Part shown: in pieces, positions 59,701 through 64,000 of the stretch
How the letters are laid out: each line of letters begins with the position of its first letter
How positions within the stretch are numbered: the stretch's first letter is position 1
Assembly (NCBI GenBank): GCA_028818695.1
Contig: JAPPNK010000021.1
Coordinates: 62,001 to 126,000 of the forward strand
Reading direction: 5' to 3'
Source of the DNA: Candidatus Poribacteria bacterium
Lineage (GTDB): Bacteria > Poribacteria > WGA-4E > GCA-2687025
DNA: 64,000 nucleotides
Position numbers and translations under genes: made by a program
Notes under the pieces: model-generated
The model's input: only the letters and a program-made list of their open reading frames with translations
Told to the model about the DNA's origin: nothing
The model's database searches: none

Positions 59701-62700
59701 TGGTCGCCGTCCGAAAGACCCATCACATCCAGCGTTGCCGAAGTGTTGTCGTCCGAAATCATAGCGTCCATCGCGTCCCCGCCGTCAACAGAGAAGGTCA
59801 CGCTTGTCACCATGGAAGCGTCCGACAAGGAAACCGCCAGCGTCGCGTCGGGCATCTCAACAACCCCTGTCGGAGAAACCGTCGTGATGACCGGAGGCTC
59901 AAGATCCAGCGAAACCGTGAACTGATACTCGGCAAAGCCGACATTCCCATGTTCATCCGTCGCCGTCACCATCACCGTGTGGCCGCCGTCCGAAAGACCC
60001 GTCACATCCAGCGTCGCCGAGGTGTTGCCAGCCAATTCCCCATTTAGGATCGCTGACAGCAACGACAACGGCACGCCGACTTGATCTAGCGCCGACATCA
60101 CTTCGGGCAATTCCAACAGCTGCAGAAGCGTCTCTCTTGTGTAGAGATCTCCCTGAGCCAGAATCTCCTCTGTTGTCGGCAGCCCGTTTGCCACAAGCAA
60201 ACCGTCCAATACCGGCGTTCCTATCAGCGACACAACCAAATTAGCCGCGCTTTGAGCGTCAAGCGCCAAGCCGACAACCGCGTCCATAGCGTCGCCGCCG
60301 TCCACAGCGAAGGTCACGCTCGTCACCTTAGAGGCGTCGGAGAAGACCACTGCCAGCGTTGTATCGGGCGATTCCACAACTCCTGTCGGAGAGAACGCTG
60401 TAATAACAGGTGCTTCCAGATCCAGCGACACCGTGAAATGATATTCGGCTGAGCCGACATTCCCATGCTCATCCGTCGCCGTCACCATCACCATGTGATC
60501 GCCGTCCGAAAGACCCGTCACATCTAACGTTGCCGAGGTGTTGTTGGCAATCACTGCCTCCATCGCCTCGCCGCCGTCAACGGCAAAGGTCACGCTCATC
60601 ACTTCGGAAGCGTCCGAGAAGGTCGCCGCCAATGTCGCATCAGGCATCTCAACAACGCCTGTCGGAGAGAACGCCGTGATAACCGGCGGCTCCAGATCCA
60701 ACGAAACCGTGAAGCTGAACTGCCCAGAGCCGACATTTCCAAGCGCGTCCGTTGCCGTCACAACCACCGTATGGCTGCCGTCGGCAAGTCCTGTCACTGC
60801 CAGCGTTGCCGAGGTGTTGTCGGCAATCTCGTCAGCGTCCATCGGTTCGCCATCGTCAACTGTGAAGGTAACGCTCGTCACTTCCATCTCGTCATAGAAG
60901 GTCGCACTCAGCGTCGTATCCGCCGTTTCGATGGTTCCCGTCGGCGAGAACTCTGTGATGACAGGCGGATTGTCGTCCACATATACCGTGAACTCCCATG
61001 ATACAGGCGATTCGTTGCCTTCGACGTCCGCGACGCTTGCGACGACGCTATATGCGCCGTTCGCCAAGTCTTCGTCCGCGATGAAGCTAACGACGCCGCT
61101 CAATTGCGGTCCGCTGTCCTGCTGCAGATCTTCCATAATTTCGGGCGAGTTCAACGCTTCCAGTATGTCGTCTGCGGTATAGTCTTCGCCCAGATGCAGC
61201 GGAATCGCCTGCAAGGTCGTCGTCCCCGCAACCGCATTGCCTGCGCTGTCGCGAACCTTTATGGAAACGCCCTCAGCGGTCACGCCTGAGTTGTCCTCCG
61301 TGAAGGAGACGCTCACCGTCGGCGTTCGCGTTGATATGATGCCTGTCGGCGAATATGCCGTAACTGTCGGAGCTGTCGCATCCTGTTCAATCACATACAC
61401 AACGCTTACAGTAGCGACATTCCCCGCATAGTCGGTCGCGGTTCCCGTCGCCATGTAGCTGCCGCTTGCGTGGCGAACATCGCTCGGCGTTACGTAGCGG
61501 ATCTGCGGAGCCGCAAACATGAGACCGTCGGTCGTCATGCCATCGGCGTTCACAAGGTCTTCGTTGCCGGCGAGCCGCATATCCGCGTTTCCGCCCGCAA
61601 AGCCTGTGAACTGAACATCTCCGCTCGTCGTGGAAAGCGTCAGCCCGACCGTTACGATGCCTGTCGGATCCTCATAGCCTTCCGACAAGATCGTCGGCCG
61701 CGTATTAACAGCAGTTCCGGAGGCAGGCGCCTCAATCGTAAGCGGAGGAGCCGTGTTGTCAACGGTGAACGCAACAGGCGCCAGCGGCGCAAACACATTC
61801 GGGCTAGCGGCAAGCACGATACGGACATAGTACTCGCCGTCCGCCAAACCGCTCACATCCAACGGCAGCTGGAATGCGCCGTTTTCGCCCACCGCCACCA
61901 TCGGCGTCGCGTCAACAAGGGCTTCGTCCATCAGGTCCGCCATGTTGGCAGAGATGTAGGCTTCAGCTGTCATCGCGTTTTCGGTGTCCAGCTCAATCAT
62001 CGTCATTCCGCTGATAGGCCGGTCAGCCTGCGGCGTCGCAAAGGTGCGGTTGTTTGTCATCAAAACGCCGGTCCGCGTCAGGCGGATTGCCTCATACACG
62101 CCCGGATCATCAGGCAGCAGCCCGCTGATCAGGATGTTGGCGATGTTTGCGACGACTGTCGTATCCATCACGGTCAACTCTTGGTTGCCTGAGGCGTCCG
62201 TTGCGAGAACAGCGAGGCGAAGCGCTCCGTTCGGGAATGCTGTCGAGTCAAACACAAAGCTGTAACTCTCTTGACCTTCAACCACAGGAGCCGCGTCGCC
62301 AAGCATATCCATCACGGCGCCGCTTTCATCCACAACAACCAGCGCGACCTCGCCGCCCTCGATCGTCAGATAGCCAGCCGTCACGCTCGCAGTGATGCGA
62401 ACATCGGAGCGAACCGTGTAGGAGCCGTCCTCATTCGCGTCCACCGCTTCAAAGGTTCCCGGCGTCTTCGCTTCGCGTTCCACCATCGTCACAACCGTTG
62501 AGGAGATTGGCGGGACATCGTCCACGTTGTCGACAGGTATCGTCAGCGTTTCTGACATATACGCCGTGCCGCCCTCTCCCATCAGAGAGGCGCGGATCAT
62601 ATACGGATTGTCGTCCATAGAAGCGTCGCGCGCTTCCGGCTCCATATTTTCAACCGTGTCCTCAACCATCGTCGTGTCCCAGACCCCCGTCCAGGTGGTT

Positions 62701-64000
62701 CGGTTCACGCCGACTTCAGGCGTCTCGCCAGCCATCATATGGTCATTTTCTGGGATCGTTCCCGCTTCGGGCCCGCCCATCTCCATCGCAAGCGGCGAGA
62801 ATGTTTGCCCGCCGTCCGCGCTGATTTCCAACACAATCGAAGGCGCTTTCGGCAGCATGTTGAACGGCGTATCGACCGTCAACACCAGCTGATCGCGCGC
62901 TCCGCCGCTGTCCGGACTGACAGAAGTGCCTTCAGCCTGCGCAGCCGCAAACGCCAGCACCTCCGGCGCAACCGGTATCGGCAAAGCGTCCACAACCAAG
63001 ACTGTTTCAGGCCCGACGCCGCTGATCATCAGCCTATTCTCAGCCATAACGCGCAGACGATATTCCGTCACACCGCTCGTCACCAGCTGAACGCCATCGA
63101 TCATATGAGACGTCATGTCTGACATCCAAGAAGCGTCCACAGCAGCCAAATCGGCCTCTTCATATACTTTCAGATCTGTCCAAGTAGCTCCCCCGTCTGT
63201 CGAACTTTGGAGCGCCACTCTCGTCAACGGAATGGAGACATCCCGCAAACTGCGTATCGTCACATTCGCTTGAGTCGTATCCGACCAGATGCGGAAATCA
63301 TCCGCCGCGACCGAGCCGTCTTTCGGCACATCAGCCGAGATATAACGTTCCGCTTCGTTGCCCTTCAAGTTCCCGATGCCCAGGTAGGACACATTGAACT
63401 CGCCGACCGTTCGCGGAACGACCTCAACTGCCTGTGGATTCGACATGCTCATGTTGCTGAACTGGTCAATGGAAACCGCTCGAATCAAGTAGCTGCCGAC
63501 CTGCGGATAGTCCATCATTTCCGTGCGGACCATTTCAGGTCCGATGCGTCCGAGCAATCCGCCCGCAATCTGGTTCGCATAGACGATCAACGGCAGGAAA
63601 TTGTCGTTCGCCAAGCCCTCCATGATAGGGGTCACGCTCATGTTGATGCCAACCGTCGTCCAGAAATCGACTGTCGGCTCGCCAGTGACCGGGCGGACTT
63701 GGAAGATAACGCTGGTGCGGTCGTAGATGTCCGCGCCGCCGGTCATCGCTTCCGCTGTCAGCGACAACGCGCCCTCATTGTTGGCGTTTGTCGTCACAAC
63801 CGCGCCGTTCTCATCTATATAATGAGTTGCGCCGTTGACCGCTTCCACGGTCACATCAGAGACCGGCTCAGGCGTCCGGTTGATGCTCAGAGGCCTCGTT
63901 CCGCCGTCAAACCCTGGCTCGCCGTCCACCGTGACGCTCACTTCGTAGTCGCCGTCAGGGATTTGGTTCAGGTCAAAGTTCAGAGTCCAGAGGCCGTCCG
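56790..64000 (-). CDS. Giant Ig-like repeat surface protein with T9SS-type C-terminal domain (5' end outside window)
   Basis: At least 2,403 residues; the frame is open to the window edge (a GTG at 63941 is not a supported start). The visible N-terminal 750 residues are beta-sandwich repeats with fibronectin/Ig-like phrases (STDGGATWTDLKVY). Then follow a string of about 15 Ig-like domains of 85-95 residues opening PVIT-x-x-SPTG and closing DGDHMVMVTATDEHGN; six in the middle are nearly identical. The last 95 residues (VRVVPNPFEKDVAV, VRIYDLNGRLVAE, GRGVYICQVIVD, VVKIVKMAKI) match the T9SS type A sorting domain, close to FlgD-type Ig folds. Expected to be secreted and attached at the cell surface, perhaps as an adhesin. 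Confidence 0.9.
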   Translation of the reverse strand, partial: DGLWTLNFDLNQIPDGDYEVSVTVDGEPGFDGGTRPLSINRTPEPVSDVTVEAVNGATHYIDENGAVVTTNANNEGALSLTAEAMTGGADIYDRTSVIFQVRPVTGEPTVDFWTTVGINMSVTPIMEGLANDNFLPLIVYANQIAGGLLGRIGPEMVRTEMMDYPQVGSYLIRAVSIDQFSNMSMSNPQAVEVVPRTVGEFNVSYLGIGNLKGNEAERYISADVPKDGSVAADDFRIWSDTTQANVTIRSLRDVSIPLTRVALQSSTDGGATWTDLKVYEEADLAAVDASWMSDMTSHMIDGVQLVTSGVTEYRLRVMAENRLMISGVGPETVLVVDALPIPVAPEVLAFAAAQAEGTSVSPDSGGARDQLVLTVDTPFNMLPKAPSIVLEISADGGQTFSPLAMEMGGPEAGTIPENDHMMAGETPEVGVNRTTWTGVWDTTMVEDTVENMEPEARDASMDDNPYMIRASLMGEGGTAYMSETLTIPVDNVDDVPPISSTVVTMVEREAKTPGTFEAVDANEDGSYTVRSDVRITASVTAGYLTIEGGEVALVVVDESGAVMDMLGDAAPVVEGQESYSFVFDSTAFPNGALRLAVLATDASGNQELTVMDTTVVANIANILISGLLPDDPGVYEAIRLTRTGVLMTNNRTFATPQADRPISGMTMIELDTENAMTAEAYISANMADLMDEALVDATPMVAVGENGAFQLPLDVSGLADGEYYVRIVLAASPNVFAPLAPVAFTVDNTAPPLTIEAPASGTAVNTRPTILSEGYEDPTGIVTVGLTLSTTSGDVQFTGFAGGNADMRLAGNEDLVNADGMTTDGLMFAAPQIRYVTPSDVRHASGSYMATGTATDYAGNVATVSVVYVIEQDATAPTVTAYSPTGIISTRTPTVSVSFTEDNSGVTAEGVSIKVRDSAGNAVAGTTTLQAIPLHLGEDYTADDILEALNSPEIMEDLQQDSGPQLSGVVSFIADEDLANGAYSVVASVADVEGNESPVSWEFTVYVDDNPPVITEFSPTGTIETADTTLSATFYDEMEVTSVTFTVDDGEPMDADEIADNTSATLAVTGLADGSHTVVVTATDALGNVGSGQFSFTVSLDLEPPVITAFSPTGVVEMPDATLAATFSDASEVMSVTFAVDGGEAMEAVIANNTSATLDVTGLSDGDHMVMVTATDEHGNVGSAEYHFTVSLDLEAPVITAFSPTGVVESPDTTLAVVFSDASKVTSVTFAVDGGDAMDAVVGLALDAQSAANLVVSLIGTPVLDGLLVANGLPTTEEILAQGDLYTRETLLQLLELPEVMSALDQVGVPLSLLSAILNGELAGNTSATLDVTGLSDGGHTVMVTATDEHGNVGFAEYQFTVSLDLEPPVITTVSPTGVVEMPDATLAVSLSDASMVTSVTFSVDGGDAMDAMISDDNTSATLDVMGLSDGDHMVMVTAMDEHGNVGSAEYQFTVSLDLEPPVITTVSPTGVVEMPDATLAVSLSDASMVTSVTFSVDGGAAMDAMISEDNTSATLDVTGLSDGDHMVMVTAMDEHGNVGSAEYQFTVSLDLEPPVITTVSPTGVVEMPDATLAVSLSDASMVTSVTFSVDGGDAMDAMISDDNTSATLDVTGLSDGDHMVMVTAMDEHGNVGSAEYQFTVSLDLEPPVITTVSPTGVVEMPDATLAVSLSDASMVTSVTFSVDGGAAMDAMISEDNTSATLDVTGLSDGDHMVMVTATDEHGNVGSAEYQFTVSLDLEPPVITTVSPTGVVEMPDATLAVSLSDASMVTSVTFSVDGGDAMDAMISDDNTSATLDVTDLSDGDHMVMVTATDEHGNVGSAEYQFTVSLDLEPPVITTVSPTGVVEMPDATLAVSLSDASMVTSVTFSVDGGAAMDAMISEDNTSATLDVTGLSDGDHMVMVTATDEHGNVGSAEYQFTVSLDLEPPVITTVSPTGTVESADTTLAVVFSDASNVTSVTFSVDGGDAMDAASISDNTMARLPVTGLSDGDHMVMVTATDEHGNVGSAEYQFTVSLDTTAPIITSISPTGVVRTADTTLAVNFFDDSEVDSVTFSVDGGAAMDAAEIIDNSRAHLPVDGLSQGSHTVVVTATDEHGNKASAQYSFLVEIDMIPPTIVTMTPAGYVRSLRPLIAATFTDNLAGVDADSVVLMVDGAAVNADVTDSSVSYQPSADLATGTHEVMLTLADALGNETSTSWTFTIETTPPSILSVAPRDGEKVGKNVAARTDVVVSAYYIDADSGIDVDSVELTVTLNGNRVAGTIESRTESGVAWMAQNVLRAGIYTATVSIADNLGNATEHSWSFIVEEEEAITIPVRVVPNPFEKDVAVWVGLGKEAEVRVRIYDLNGRLVAERPGQILLPGRHAIDLSQEICNYGRGVYICQVIVDAADRERVVKIVKMAKIR
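58212..59885. repeat. Six near-identical 279-base tandem repeats inside the giant gene
   Basis: The sequence GATGACCGGAGGCTCAAGAT recurs at 58212, 58491, 58770, 59049, 59328, 59607 and 59886, exactly 279 bases (93 codons) apart. Units alternate between two forms: one encoding GGAAMDAMISED, the other GGDAMDAMISDD. Thus the true recent unit is a 558-base pair of domains present three times. Confidence 0.95.

Noticed and set aside
58212..59885. Regularly spaced repeats as a CRISPR array
   Set aside because: Units are 279 bases and wholly coding in one frame, with no spacer-repeat alternation.
58275..60047. Long plus-strand open frames rich in His and Arg opposite the repeats
   Set aside because: They recur every 279 bases as mirror images of the Ig-like repeats of the minus-strand giant gene; no ribosome sites and no independent protein character.
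1..64000. tRNA, rRNA, tmRNA, RNase P RNA or riboswitch genes
   Set aside because: Looked through the longer intergenic gaps and found no convincing cloverleaf or conserved core; a covariance-model search would be needed to exclude small RNAs.

Overview
The window carries about 44 protein-coding genes, mostly intact, plus several decayed ones, on both strands. It comes from a diderm bacterium of moderately high GC. Direct evidence for an outer membrane: an Omp85-type barrel protein, a PpiD/SurA-like periplasmic folding factor, lipobox lipoproteins and a PorV-like barrel. The mix of sulfatases, a PhyH-type oxygenase, an enolase-superfamily enzyme, a sugar isomerase-like protein, expanding TPR proteins and proteins with type IX secretion (T9SS)-like features suggests an uncultured FCB-related or Poribacteria-like lineage. 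That placement is inference; no rRNA is present. I saw no tRNA, rRNA, CRISPR array or intact transposase.

Layout. 1-2108 (+): end of an unknown gene, a ComEA-like helix-hairpin-helix protein and an unknown anchored protein. 2158-15170 (-): a long same-strand run, read from 15170 downwards: a TIM-barrel glycosidase-like protein, an M60-type peptidase, two tandem TlpA-like thioredoxin lipoproteins plus a shortened third copy, a barrel-like protein, two unknowns, then pheT-moxR-DUF58 joined by 4-base overlaps. 15343-18827 (+): an M15-like peptidase with a membrane partner, a decayed copy of that partner, a frameshifted FRG-domain gene and a low-GC PD-(D/E)XK nuclease, which looks like a transferred, defence-type patch. 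19035-25091: HTH-metallo-beta-lactamase fusion, PpiD-like foldase, divergent Omp85 protein, enolase-superfamily enzyme. 25273-29766: a tandem duplication of a TPR gene plus a PhyH gene, in which the second PhyH is destroyed and the second TPR gene has grown from two to five repeat units. 29889-40233: SNF2 helicase with a small partner, P1 peptidase, and a metabolic run (sulfatase, class IV aminotransferase, unknown, Ycf48-like, sugar isomerase), then a TPR protein. 40366-52776 (+): GT-C-like membrane protein, uvrB, a coupled histidine kinase and PorX-like regulator, RNase G, moaC, an SbcD/Mre11-like nuclease and a DUF255-DsbD-alpha fusion. 52780-64000 (-): sulfatase, an AccA fragment, then an operon of a giant Ig-repeat protein with a T9SS-type C-terminal domain, a PorV/PorQ-like barrel protein and a LysM coiled-coil protein, closed by a strong terminator.

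The most interesting theme is the type IX-like set. A PorX-type response regulator (receiver plus PglZ domain) is translationally coupled to a histidine kinase, and about 8 kb away a giant repeat protein with a T9SS-like sorting domain shares an operon with a PorV-like protein. The core translocon (SprA, GldK-N) is not in the window, so a complete system cannot be claimed.

Promoter-like sites recur with the form TTGCGC (or close) - 16/17 bases - TATxAT ahead of several unrelated genes, suggesting a -35 preference of this lineage's main sigma factor.
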